Part shown: positions 7,547-16,184 of the stretch, in pieces
Position numbering within the stretch: the stretch's first letter is position 1
How the letters are laid out: each line of letters opens with the position of its first letter
Assembly: GCF_000702205.1 (NCBI RefSeq)
Contig: NZ_JNKW01000016.1
Span: forward strand, 1 to 41,091
Source: Lachnospira multipara LB2003
GTDB lineage: Bacteria > Bacillota > Clostridia > Lachnospirales > Lachnospiraceae
Reading direction: 5' to 3'
Length of the DNA: 41,091 bases
Program-made: the position numbers and the translations under genes
The notes under the pieces: generated by a model
Told to the model about the DNA's origin: nothing
Databases searched by the model: none
What the model saw: the letters and a program-made list of their open reading frames with translations, nothing else

Positions 7547-8593
7547 TTAGTTTATTTCATTATCTGTGATAAACATTGCATCACCAAAACTAAAGAATCT
7601 ATATTTTTCTTTAACAGCTTCCTTATATGCATTAAGAATATTCTCTCTGCCTGCAAGAGCTGATACAAGCATAACTAAAGTTGATTCTGGTAAATGGAAG
7701 TTAGTTATAAGACAATCTACTGTCTTAAATTTATATCCAGGATAAATAAAAATATCTGTCCATCCTGTCTTAGCTGGTACATTACCATCTTCATCTGCTA
7801 CCGATTCAATTGTTCTTGTAGAAGTTGTACCAACACAAATAATACGACCACCGTTTTTTCTAGTCTCATTAATTGTATTAGCTGCTTCTTCGCTTACCAT
7901 ATAGAATTCAGAATGCATATGGTGTTCTTGAATATTCTCAACCTTAACCGGTCTAAATGTACCTAAACCTACATGAAGAGTTACCCTTGCTATCTTAACA
8001 CCCTTTTGTTCAATAGCTTCTAATAATTCCTTAGTAAAATGTAATCCTGCTGTAGGTGCTGCAGCTGAGCCTTTATGTGTTGCATAAACTGTCTGATATC
8101 TATCCTTATCTTCAAGCTTATGTGTAATATATGGTGGAAGTGGCATCTGTCCTAATTCATCAAGAATCTCTTCAAAAATACCATCATACTCGAATTGAAT
8201 TATTCTGTTGCCATCATCAACAATATCTTTAACTTCAGCAACAAGCTTACCATCACCAAAGCTGATTCTAGCCCCAACCTTAGCTTTTTTACCAGGCTTT
8301 ACAAGAACTTCCCATGTATCCTTTAAATCCTCTTTACGCTTAAGTAAGAGTACTTCAATACCTGCTCCTGTGCCTTCCTTCTCGCCATAAAGTCTTGCTG
8401 GAATAACCTTAGTATCATTAATTACAAGACAATCACCAGGATTAAGATAATCAATAATATCCCTAAAAATCTTATGTTCTAACTTACCTGTTTCTTTATT
8501 AAGAACCATAAGTCTTGAAGATGATCTGTCTGAAAGCGGATCCTGTGCAATTAACTCCTCTGGTAAATCATAATCAAAATCATGTAAATCCAT
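7547..8593 (-). CDS. queA: S-adenosylmethionine:tRNA ribosyltransferase-isomerase
   Basis: QueA (348 aa, normal length) transfers and isomerises the ribosyl moiety of SAM onto 7-aminomethyl-7-deazaguanine at tRNA wobble position 34, making epoxyqueuosine. Family signatures run through the chain: [13 protein letters not shown] at the N terminus, [45 protein letters not shown], the HSEFYMV block, TTSTRTIES, and [11 protein letters not shown] with [11 protein letters not shown] near the end. AAAGGTG precedes the ATG. No tgt gene follows, although queA-tgt is a common pair in Firmicutes. No preQ1 aptamer is recognisable upstream. Confidence 0.97.
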   Translation of the reverse strand: MDLHDFDYDLPEELIAQDPLSDRSSSRLMVLNKETGKLEHKIFRDIIDYLNPGDCLVINDTKVIPARLYGEKEGTGAGIEVLLLKRKEDLKDTWEVLVKPGKKAKVGARISFGDGKLVAEVKDIVDDGNRIIQFEYDGIFEEILDELGQMPLPPYITHKLEDKDRYQTVYATHKGSAAAPTAGLHFTKELLEAIEQKGVKIARVTLHVGLGTFRPVKVENIQEHHMHSEFYMVSEEAANTINETRKNGGRIICVGTTSTRTIESVADEDGNVPAKTGWTDIFIYPGYKFKTVDCLITNFHLPESTLVMLVSALAGRENILNAYKEAVKEKYRFFSFGDAMFITDNEIN

Positions 8594-8645
8594 AAAACAC
8601 CTTTAAACATAACCAACGCGGTTATGCCCTTTCTTAGTCAAAAAC

Positions 8646-8748
8646 TAACTTCGGGAAGTTAATTGTTGCAATTACTTTGTAATTGCAATGCAGCCTTGCG
8701 TGGCCGAAGGCACTATAATCGCAAGGTTCAAAATACTCCCCGAAGTTA
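8646..8748 (-). repeat. Palindrome-bounded, branched structured element between pheT and queA
   Basis: The ends form a perfect 10-bp inverted repeat, TAACTTCGGG (8646-8655) with CCCGAAGTTA (8739-8748). Inside lie TTGCAATTAC/GTAATTGCAA (10 bp, 3-nt loop, 8666-8688) and CCTTGCG/CGCAAGG (8694-8726) with a further small stem. The predicted RNA is a three-helix junction. The queA-proximal end can instead form a local hairpin (TAACTT/AAGTTA) followed on the minus strand by GTTTTTG. It could be a MITE-like insertion, a processing or attenuation element, or an unknown RNA. Confidence 0.6.
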
Positions 8749-8791
8749 ATATATTATATCTATTTCTTACAGAAATCAAGCTAATATTTAA

Positions 8792-11212
8792 TTAAGCTCT
8801 AAGTTCTACACCTAAATTGCTTAAATCTGCTAAGATTTTTTCCATAACTGGTGTAATATCCTTGTCTTCAAGGGTTCTGTCATTAGCTCTAAATGAAATA
8901 GAATATGCTACTGACTTGAATCCTTCCTTAATCTGGCTACCTTCATAGATATCAAATAAATTGTAATTCTCTACTAACTTGCCGCCACGCTTAGCAATAA
9001 TAGCTTCAACATCACCAACTGGCATAGACTTTGGCATTACCATACTTAAATCTCTTGTTACAGCTGGGAATTTAGCAATTCCAGTGTATTTAATATCGAA
9101 GTTTGCAAGTTCTGTAACAACAGGCATATCTAATACTGCAACATATGCTCTATCACCAATTCCATAATTATTTAATACTGTAGGATGAACCTCACCTAAA
9201 TAACCAAGAACCTTACCATCTAAACTAATTTCAGCCTGTCTACCTGGATGTAAGAAATTCTTCTTAGCATCAGCATTATATGTTAACTTATCATCAATAC
9301 CAATTTCGCTTAAGAATTCTTCAACAACACCCTTCATAGAGAAGAAATCAACGTTACCAAATGAACCAAGTGTAAACTGTACTCTTTCATCTGGAAGATC
9401 ATTCTCTGTTGGAAGATAAATCTTAGCAAGTTCAAATAACTTAACGTCCTTATTACGTCTGTTATAGTTAGTTGAAAGGCTATTAAGCATACCATTTAGT
9501 GGAAGTGTTCTCATAATTGAGAAATCTTCTCCTAAAGGATTAGAAATTACGATTGTCTTACGTAATACATCATCCTTATCAAGCATTAATTTATCAAATA
9601 CCTTAGGACTTTCAAATGAATATGTCATAGCTTCTGAGAAACCTGCAAACTTAGCGATTCTTGCAGCTTCTAATTCAACTTCCTGCTTAAATGAAATCTT
9701 ACCCATAGTTGTTGCACCATGAGGAAGTGTTGTAGGAATGTTGTCATAACCAAAGAATCTAGCAACTTCTTCAGCAATATCAGCATTTCTAAGTAAATCC
9801 TGTCTAAATGTAGGAATAATAAGTTCATTGCTGTCCTTATCATATTCAATTTCAAGTCTCTTAAAATATGTCATCATGTCATCAACTGACACATCAGTAC
9901 CAAGTAAAGCATTGATTTTTTCTGGTTCAAATGCAATTCTCTTTCTTTCTACCTTCTCTGGGTAAATATCAATTGCACCACCAACTACAACACCAGCACC
10001 AAGCTCTTCAATAAGCTGGCAAGCTCTATCCATTGCTGCCATAGCATTCTCTGGATCAAGACCCTTCTCAAACTTACCAGAAGCATCAGTACGAAGACCT
10101 ACTCTCTTAGCTGACTTTCTAATATTAGTTCCATCAAATGTAGCAGCCTCAAAAAGCATTGTCTTAACATCATCAGTAATCATTGAGTTCTCTCCACCCA
10201 TAATACCAGCAATGCCAATAGACTTCTTGCCATCATTAATCATAAGAACTTCTGAATCAAGATTTCTTTCCTGACCATCTAAAGTAACAAACTTTTCTCC
10301 ATCCTTAGCTCTTGCAACAACTATCTTTCTATCTTCAATAGTATCAAGATCATATGCATGCATTGGCTGACCATATTCTTCCATAACGTAGTTTGTAATA
10401 TCTACGATATTATTAATAGGTCTAATTCCAGCTGTCATAAGTCTCTGTCTCATCCACTCTGGTGATGGAGCAATCTTAATATCCTTTACAACTCTAGCTG
10501 TATAACGCTTGCAAAGATCATTATCCTTAACTTCAACCTTAATATAATCGTTAACGTCCTCATGGTTACCAGTCTTAGTAACAACAGGAGCCTTAAATTC
10601 CTTCTTAAATGTAGCTGCTGCTTCTCTTGCAATACCAATTACACTATAACAATCTACTCTGTTATTAGTAATTTCATATTCGTAAACAACATCGTTAAGA
10701 CCAAGGTAATCAATAGCTGATGAACCTACAACAGCATCATCACCTAAAATATAAATACCTTCTGAGTCAGCTGTTGGATAGAATTCTGATGATACACCAA
10801 GTTCTTCCATAGAACACATCATACCAAATGATTCAACGCCACGAAGCTTACCCTTCTTAATCTTAATACCATTCTCTGGTAATGGACCGCCATCGTGTCC
10901 ACCTGCAACCTTACCGCCATCAAGTACTACTGGTACTTTCTGACCTGAGCTACCAACCTTAATATTAGGTGCACCAGTTACAATCTGTACTGTTTCACTA
11001 CCTACATTAACCTGGCAAACTACTAATTTATTAGCATCTGGATGAGCCTCTACTGACTCAATCTGACCTACTACGATTTTTTCTAAGTTCTTATTATATC
11101 TTTCAAATCCCTCAACCTTAGTTCCTGAAAGTGTCATAGCATCACGGAATTCCTGATCAGTGCACTCAAGGCCTGGGACCATAGCTTTAATCCAATTTAA
11201 AGATGTATTCAT
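8792..11212 (-). CDS. pheT: Phenylalanine-tRNA ligase, beta subunit
   Basis: PheT (806 aa) forms the alpha2-beta2 enzyme with PheS and charges tRNA-Phe. In order: an N-terminal EMAP-like tRNA-binding domain (about 40-150, VGQIESVEAHPDANKL onward), the B3/B4 editing domain, the B5 domain (about 400-475), a catalytic-like core, and the C-terminal anticodon-binding FDX-ACB domain (about 715-806, KFPAVTRDLSMVMP). AAAAGGGAGA precedes the ATG. It follows pheS by 106 bp, a gap occupied mostly by the 75-bp repeat, which is unusual for this normally tight pair. Confidence 0.97.
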   Translation of the reverse strand: MNTSLNWIKAMVPGLECTDQEFRDAMTLSGTKVEGFERYNKNLEKIVVGQIESVEAHPDANKLVVCQVNVGSETVQIVTGAPNIKVGSSGQKVPVVLDGGKVAGGHDGGPLPENGIKIKKGKLRGVESFGMMCSMEELGVSSEFYPTADSEGIYILGDDAVVGSSAIDYLGLNDVVYEYEITNNRVDCYSVIGIAREAAATFKKEFKAPVVTKTGNHEDVNDYIKVEVKDNDLCKRYTARVVKDIKIAPSPEWMRQRLMTAGIRPINNIVDITNYVMEEYGQPMHAYDLDTIEDRKIVVARAKDGEKFVTLDGQERNLDSEVLMINDGKKSIGIAGIMGGENSMITDDVKTMLFEAATFDGTNIRKSAKRVGLRTDASGKFEKGLDPENAMAAMDRACQLIEELGAGVVVGGAIDIYPEKVERKRIAFEPEKINALLGTDVSVDDMMTYFKRLEIEYDKDSNELIIPTFRQDLLRNADIAEEVARFFGYDNIPTTLPHGATTMGKISFKQEVELEAARIAKFAGFSEAMTYSFESPKVFDKLMLDKDDVLRKTIVISNPLGEDFSIMRTLPLNGMLNSLSTNYNRRNKDVKLFELAKIYLPTENDLPDERVQFTLGSFGNVDFFSMKGVVEEFLSEIGIDDKLTYNADAKKNFLHPGRQAEISLDGKVLGYLGEVHPTVLNNYGIGDRAYVAVLDMPVVTELANFDIKYTGIAKFPAVTRDLSMVMPKSMPVGDVEAIIAKRGGKLVENYNLFDIYEGSQIKEGFKSVAYSISFRANDRTLEDKDITPVMEKILADLSNLGVELRA

Positions 11213-11243
11213 GATTTAATCTCCCTTTTAGTTGCTTAAAATA

Positions 11244-11317
11244 GAAGCTCTCGCATTAGAATTGCCTTAGCAATCTGCTCGAGCCTACATGGCAACTGCT
11301 TCGCAGTTGTCACAACT
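11244..11317 (-). repeat. 75-bp palindromic intergenic repeat, copy 2
   Basis: This second copy (74 bp) of the element at 7006-7080 lies inside the pheS-pheT gap and, on the minus strand, starts one nucleotide past the pheS stop. Orientation relative to the upstream gene is the same in both copies. Confidence 0.85.
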
Positions 11318-11318
11318 C

Positions 11319-12338
11319 TTAAAATTGCTTTAAGAATCTTTCATCGTTCTCATATAAAAGTCTCATATCATCGATTTCGTACTTAAGAAGTGCGATTCTC
11401 TCTAAGCCGATACCGAAGGCGAAACCTGTGTATTTATCTTTATCAATACCACTCATTTCAAATACATGAGGATGAATCATACCGCAACCAAGGATTTCAA
11501 TCCAGCCTTCACCCTTACACATACGACATCCCTTACCACCGCACTTAAAGCAGCTAACATCCATTTCAGCACTTGGTTCTGTAAATGGGAAGTGATGTGG
11601 TCTAAATTTAACTTTTGTTTCTGGTCCAAAGAGCTGCTTAGCAAATTCAGCTAATGTACCCTTAAGATCTGCGAATGTAATATTCTCATCAATTACCATA
11701 CCCTCTACCTGATGGAAACATGGTGAATGAGTTGCATCTACTTCATCTGCTCTGTAAACTCTACCAGGACTAATCATCTTAATTGGAAGTTTACCTCTTT
11801 CCATTTCACGAACCTGAACTGAAGAAGTCTGTGTTCTAAGTAAAATCTTATCATCAATATAGAATGTATCCTGCTCATCCTTTGCTGGATGGTTAGCTGG
11901 AATGTTAAGTGCCTCGAAGTTATAATAATCATATTCAACTTCTGGGCCTTCAACTACTTCATAACCCATACCAATAAAGATCTTCTTAACTTCCTCTAGA
12001 GCTAATGTGTTAGGATGACTATGTCCAACATTATTCTTCTTAGCTGGAAGTGTAACATCAATAACCTCTGACTTTAATTTAGCTTCAAGAGCCTTGCTAG
12101 CTAAATTCTTCTTAGCATCCTCTAAAACTTCTTCAATTGCTGCTCTTGTTTCATTAACAATCTGACCAACCTTAGGTCTATCTTCTGGGGCAATATCCTT
12201 CATTCCCTTAAGTATTTCTGTAAGTTCACCCTTCTTACCTAAAAAGGCTACTCTGATATCATTTAATTTATCAAGAGAATCAGCTTCATTAATCTTAGCA
12301 AGCGCATTCTCTTTAAGCTTAACTAGTCTCTCGTTCAT
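11319..12338 (-). CDS. pheS: Phenylalanine-tRNA ligase, alpha subunit
   Basis: PheS (339 aa) is the catalytic class II subunit of PheRS. It has an N-terminal coiled-coil (about 1-85, which contacts tRNA), motif 2 ([15 protein letters not shown]), the phenylalanine pocket region ([14 protein letters not shown]) and motif 3 ([12 protein letters not shown]). The four-Cys insertion [12 protein letters not shown] is common in Firmicutes PheS and probably binds zinc. AGGAGT precedes the ATG. No T-box leader fits in the 120 bp upstream, although many Firmicutes pheST operons have one. Confidence 0.97.
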   Translation of the reverse strand: MNERLVKLKENALAKINEADSLDKLNDIRVAFLGKKGELTEILKGMKDIAPEDRPKVGQIVNETRAAIEEVLEDAKKNLASKALEAKLKSEVIDVTLPAKKNNVGHSHPNTLALEEVKKIFIGMGYEVVEGPEVEYDYYNFEALNIPANHPAKDEQDTFYIDDKILLRTQTSSVQVREMERGKLPIKMISPGRVYRADEVDATHSPCFHQVEGMVIDENITFADLKGTLAEFAKQLFGPETKVKFRPHHFPFTEPSAEMDVSCFKCGGKGCRMCKGEGWIEILGCGMIHPHVFEMSGIDKDKYTGFAFGIGLERIALLKYEIDDMRLLYENDERFLKQF

Positions 12339-12404
12339 AATTACTCCTAAATTTAACGTAGTAGTGTTTACTGACCCTCTCCAAGGTCCAAAAAAACAAT
12401 TCTT

Positions 12405-12432
12405 ATTTTAACACAACTCCTAATTTTTTCAA
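12405..12432 (-). promoter_or_regulatory. Probable pheST promoter
   Basis: On the minus strand, TTGAAA (12427-12432), a 16-bp spacer and TAAAAT (12405-12410) lie about 67 bp before pheS. The short leader contains a GACC/GGTC hairpin (near 12374-12390) but lacks T-box elements. Confidence 0.55.
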
Positions 12433-12458
12433 TAATATATCACTTTAAATTGTGACAA

Positions 12459-14147
12459 CTACGCATTAGCACTTAAACTCTTCTCAAAATTTTCCACAAC
12501 CTTTAGGGCTTCCTTTGCATATTCTGGATTTCTCTTGGTTATGTTCTTTATATTTACCTTAGCTTCCTTTACTCTCTTGTCGTTATATTCAATTTGAGTA
12601 CGAAGCTTTTGTCTTCTAACACTTAATTTATGCCTTATTTCAACCATTTCTTTGGCATTTAATATGGCTCTTGCCTGGGATAACCATATATGAGAGTCAT
12701 ATAAATCCAATTTATCAAGAAGTTCCACCAATTCTTTTTCTGCTGCCGAAAGGGCTGCTGTCATTTCTACTAAATGCCTTTGCTCTTGTCTCATTATATT
12801 AAACAGCTTAAATTTCTCAGCTAATTCATATGAACTTGATACATCATATTTGCTATACTGATAATCAAGAGTATTTGCTGCATTAATGTATTTTATCTTA
12901 ACCTTATTTAGAAGGGTTGTGGCTTTATTAATCTTATTTTCAACCACATAAACTTCTCTTTCTGTCTTTCTAAGTAGGTAAAAAAGACTTAATGCTATCA
13001 TAGCAGCAACTGCTGTAATTGTTACAAAAAGCATAGAATTAGCATCGTCCTCTAGTCGAATCATTGCAAAAATAAATGCAATAAATATTACAGCCATACA
13101 AATTATGGATGTGATTGAAAAACTTCTGATATTGATTTGTCGCTTTACAAGATTTCTTGCTTCATCCTTTAAACCAAGTCTTTCTCCTTCAAGCATTCTC
13201 ATATCTCTTTTTACATTCTCATAATAATCTTCCTGGCTTCTAATATCATCAATAGCTTCAGGAATTTCTTTTTCAAGATTTTCCATACGTCTAAAGACAT
13301 CCATTGGGAGCTGGTTTCCCATTCCTCTGCTTATTCTTCTATCAGTTGTAAGATTTTCCACTCTTTCTGCTGCATTTTCCACCTTAAGCCTTAGATTAGT
13401 TGGTGCCTCATCTATTTTTTTAGTATCCTCATAATACCTGGCAACAGTTTCATATTCCATCTTAGCCCTCTCCATAAATGTAGATGCTTCTTCCATTATT
13501 TCGCACTGGCTCTTTACATACATTTCCATATCCGATGGCATGAACTTATCAGTATTAACCTTATCTAATTCCTTAGGTTTTTTGGTAACATCTGGCAAAT
13601 CTATTTCAAGCTTATCAACCTCTAAATCTACCTTACTGCTATCTATCTTTCTTAAAAGTTCCTTTTCTTCATCTTTCTTTGCATCAGTTAATAGATTATC
13701 TTCTTGATTAAAATCTATTCTTTTCTTTCCGTTCTTAATAAATAAAGAATCCTTACCTTCTACTAATTGTTCCTCTATTTCCTTTTCCTTAGTCTCTTCT
13801 GATTTAACTTTTTTCTCTGACATCTTCTCAACTGTCTTAATCAGGTTTTGAGCCTGTACACTATTAAGAAGCCTATCGTATTTTTCCTCTTCCTTTGAAA
13901 GAGTCTTCTTATTGACAATATTTTTTTCACGACCTGTTACGTCGCTATCTTTAGCTATTTTTTCTCCATTTTTATCAATATCAAAGCCTACAAAAAGTTT
14001 ATCCATGGAAAGATTTGCTAAATTATCCTCAAAATCCTTTTCATCGCCCTCCTCTTTTAAAGGCTCATCTTCATAAACAAGATCTTCAAGATTATCCAAA
14101 TCATATTCTTCATCCATGCTTTTCTTTATAAATTTAAAAATCCCCAT
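12459..14147 (-). CDS. Two-helix membrane protein with long coiled coils; last gene of the unknown cassette
   Basis: I do not recognise a named family. The 562-residue chain has a highly charged, acidic, probably disordered N terminus (about 1-200), a helical coiled-coil region (about 205-338), two closely spaced transmembrane helices (about 341-362 and 369-390, joined by the short polar turn LEDDANS), and a second basic coiled coil (about 393-555). Both large parts should face the same side, presumably the cytoplasm, making a membrane anchor with two long coiled-coil arms. It starts 11 bp after the TPR gene and is the last gene of the four-gene cassette. The absence of a signal peptide and the hairpin-like membrane pair suggest a scaffold, not an enzyme. 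Confidence 0.8.
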   Translation of the reverse strand: MGIFKFIKKSMDEEYDLDNLEDLVYEDEPLKEEGDEKDFEDNLANLSMDKLFVGFDIDKNGEKIAKDSDVTGREKNIVNKKTLSKEEEKYDRLLNSVQAQNLIKTVEKMSEKKVKSEETKEKEIEEQLVEGKDSLFIKNGKKRIDFNQEDNLLTDAKKDEEKELLRKIDSSKVDLEVDKLEIDLPDVTKKPKELDKVNTDKFMPSDMEMYVKSQCEIMEEASTFMERAKMEYETVARYYEDTKKIDEAPTNLRLKVENAAERVENLTTDRRISRGMGNQLPMDVFRRMENLEKEIPEAIDDIRSQEDYYENVKRDMRMLEGERLGLKDEARNLVKRQINIRSFSITSIICMAVIFIAFIFAMIRLEDDANSMLFVTITAVAAMIALSLFYLLRKTEREVYVVENKINKATTLLNKVKIKYINAANTLDYQYSKYDVSSSYELAEKFKLFNIMRQEQRHLVEMTAALSAAEKELVELLDKLDLYDSHIWLSQARAILNAKEMVEIRHKLSVRRQKLRTQIEYNDKRVKEAKVNIKNITKRNPEYAKEALKVVENFEKSLSANA

Positions 14148-14158
14148 ATGCCCTCCAA

Positions 14159-14986
14159 TTAATCACTAGAAGTAGCTACTACATACTCACTTTTCCATTT
14201 ATTCAAAATGTCGGATATTTTCATATTAAATTCTGAAATCTTACCTTCTTCTCTTAATTTAAAAGCATCCTCAATTTCCTTAAAATCATCAGTAAATCTG
14301 GCATTATCCATAAGAGTCTCAAGTTCACTTCTTACCACATATTCATCTTCATTTATGTCCATATTTTCCACATTACTGTGTGACTGTAACATATTCTGAC
14401 ATGCAATAAGCATTCGCTTTGTTTCCTCATGCTGACTATATTTATAACTCTCCTTGAAATAAATAATGGCATTCTCATATAAAAACATCTTGGCATAAGA
14501 AACACCTAAGTTATGTAAAACTTTTCCATAAAAAATCGGTCCAAAATCTTCTAAAGAATATTTTTCTAATATCTTTAAATAGCACTTAATTGCGCTATAG
14601 TAACATTCATTAGATAGAAATGTATCTCCCATTTTCTTAAGTCTTTCATATGGAAATTGTTTACTTAATGTGTTTAATATTTGTCGTATTTTTTCAATTT
14701 CTTCAAGACTATAATAATCCACTGATTTAAGTATAGTTACTAGAATTTCTGCTAATCCAGCTTCATTTTCTTTCAAGTAAGAAAGTCTATTGGCAAGATT
14801 TTTCTCTCCTAATTCCTTCTCTATAAAAGCTATCATTTCTTCATCAATAAAATCGTTATCTATTAAATATATATTGTTGTAAATGTAGTAACACAACTCC
14901 TGGCTTGTAAAAATTCGTATCCCTGTACTTTTAATGTGATAGGGATTAGTTGCCATCTTGCCCCTACATAATATTAGTCCGCTCAT
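14159..14986 (-). CDS. TPR protein of the unknown cassette
   Basis: This 275-residue protein has a distinctive N terminus ([18 protein letters not shown]) followed by an all-helical body. At least two tetratricopeptide-like helical pairs are visible at about 113-190, with the pattern '[21 protein letters not shown]' and '[23 protein letters not shown]'. The C-terminal helices are acidic. It has no catalytic motif, signal peptide or membrane segment, so it is a cytosolic adaptor by inference. It is sandwiched between the Hsp70-like gene (10 bp upstream) and the coiled-coil membrane gene (11 bp downstream), so the products probably act together. TPR proteins commonly pair with Hsp70 chaperones, which fits this context but does not prove it. 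Confidence 0.78.
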   Translation of the reverse strand: MSGLILCRGKMATNPYHIKSTGIRIFTSQELCYYIYNNIYLIDNDFIDEEMIAFIEKELGEKNLANRLSYLKENEAGLAEILVTILKSVDYYSLEEIEKIRQILNTLSKQFPYERLKKMGDTFLSNECYYSAIKCYLKILEKYSLEDFGPIFYGKVLHNLGVSYAKMFLYENAIIYFKESYKYSQHEETKRMLIACQNMLQSHSNVENMDINEDEYVVRSELETLMDNARFTDDFKEIEDAFKLREEGKISEFNMKISDILNKWKSEYVVATSSD

Positions 14987-14996
14987 AAACTACCTC

Positions 14997-16181
14997 TTAT
15001 ATTGCAAAATCTAGATCTTTATATATGACTTTTCCAGATGATCTATAAAAATCTCCAAATCCCAAATCTTTAACTACAATTTGGCATCTACTATTTGAGA
15101 AAAACTTTATATTAAGTGATATTCTTGTAGTTTTTCCCTCCCTTAGCGGAAAATCAGAAAGATCAATAACTTCGTCATCAAATCTATTATCCGCTGTTAG
15201 AATTTTTAGATTAATCTGTCTTATATCATCTAATATAAAATCAACAGTTCTCTCTGCCATAAACCAGTTAGAACCTGGCTTTACAAGTCTAAACCTCTTA
15301 TCCTTACCAAACTCTTTAATATCTAGTTCTATTCCAACCATTATTCTTTCCTTAGAAAGCAATACAGTATTATCGAAGACTTTCGGTTTTAAGTTCTCAA
15401 GGGCGCAATAACAAGCCCCCTTTGTATATAAGTTTTGACCTATAAATGCCTTCTTTCTACAAACAATTTGTTTTGTAAACTTCTGTGGTAGATTATTTAC
15501 ATTAAAGCCCTTGCCAGTTAAATAAATAGCAGATATAGCTCTTTTTTCCAAAAAATCATTTAAGGTTTGACAAAGTTCTTCATCTATATCATCTAGAGTT
15601 TTTTCACCATAAATAACCGAATCAAATTCTGGAGAATTAAAATGCTTACGCTCTTCAATAATATAGTCTATATTATGTACTCTCTTAGACATTAATCTAC
15701 ACATTTCTATGCCATCTTCTCTAAAGTCCATAAGACCTACACCGCCAAGATATAGCTCCTTTTTTTGAAGATATGCATAATATGCAAAGCTTTCTGCATC
15801 TGAAATAACTTCCCACTTATATGAGTCTAAATCTAAATTAGAAAGAGCAATTTTTATTGCCTCAAGTGTTTCAATCTTATAATCATGAACGCAGACGCTT
15901 ATACTATCAACCTTTGATATATCTGTTTTTATTCTTACACTTTCTACTATATCCTTAAAAGTCTCTGTTAAGGTCTTATATGTATTAGGTGCAAACTCAT
16001 CCTTTTCTTCTATCATTTCTTTTAAAGTACAGCCAAAAAAAGTTTCTTGCCTGTCATCATATTCCATTTGAATAACATCCTCATAGGAATAATCATAATA
16101 ACTAACCATGGCGCTATCTTCTCTTAAATCAACGCCTATAATTAATCCTGTATTTGTTTCATTATTTACTAAACTATCCAT
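14997..16181 (-). CDS. Degenerate Hsp70-like protein (recalled as DUF5716 family)
   Basis: This 394-residue protein reads as an Hsp70 relative. An actin-fold N-terminal part shows a first-hairpin motif (IIGVDLREDSAMVSYYD, 14-30), a phosphate-2-like strand pair (GLMDFREDGIEM, 149-160), and an adenosine-site-like AIYLTGKGF (218-226) followed by KGACYCAL. The usual glycine-rich phosphate loops are replaced by acidic residues, so ATP hydrolysis is doubtful. Residues about 280-375 resemble an Hsp70 substrate-binding beta-sandwich (VGIELDI..., IDLSDFPLREGKTTRISLNI..., CQIVVKDLGFG). No helical lid follows. The family number is from memory, and the Hsp70 reading is my alignment by eye. The gene starts 3 bp after the large solenoid gene, with AAGGGA as ribosome binding site. 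Confidence 0.78.
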   Translation of the reverse strand: MDSLVNNETNTGLIIGVDLREDSAMVSYYDYSYEDVIQMEYDDRQETFFGCTLKEMIEEKDEFAPNTYKTLTETFKDIVESVRIKTDISKVDSISVCVHDYKIETLEAIKIALSNLDLDSYKWEVISDAESFAYYAYLQKKELYLGGVGLMDFREDGIEMCRLMSKRVHNIDYIIEERKHFNSPEFDSVIYGEKTLDDIDEELCQTLNDFLEKRAISAIYLTGKGFNVNNLPQKFTKQIVCRKKAFIGQNLYTKGACYCALENLKPKVFDNTVLLSKERIMVGIELDIKEFGKDKRFRLVKPGSNWFMAERTVDFILDDIRQINLKILTADNRFDDEVIDLSDFPLREGKTTRISLNIKFFSNSRCQIVVKDLGFGDFYRSSGKVIYKDLDFAI

Positions 16182-16184
16182 ATT

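Noticed and set aside
8594-8791. preQ1 riboswitch ahead of queA
   Set aside because: The structured element does not show the preQ1-I, -II or -III sequence patterns I know. It is kept as an unclassified element.
12339-12458. T-box riboswitch ahead of pheST
   Set aside because: The gap is only 120 bp and lacks the T-box sequence and specifier stem; a plain promoter fits.
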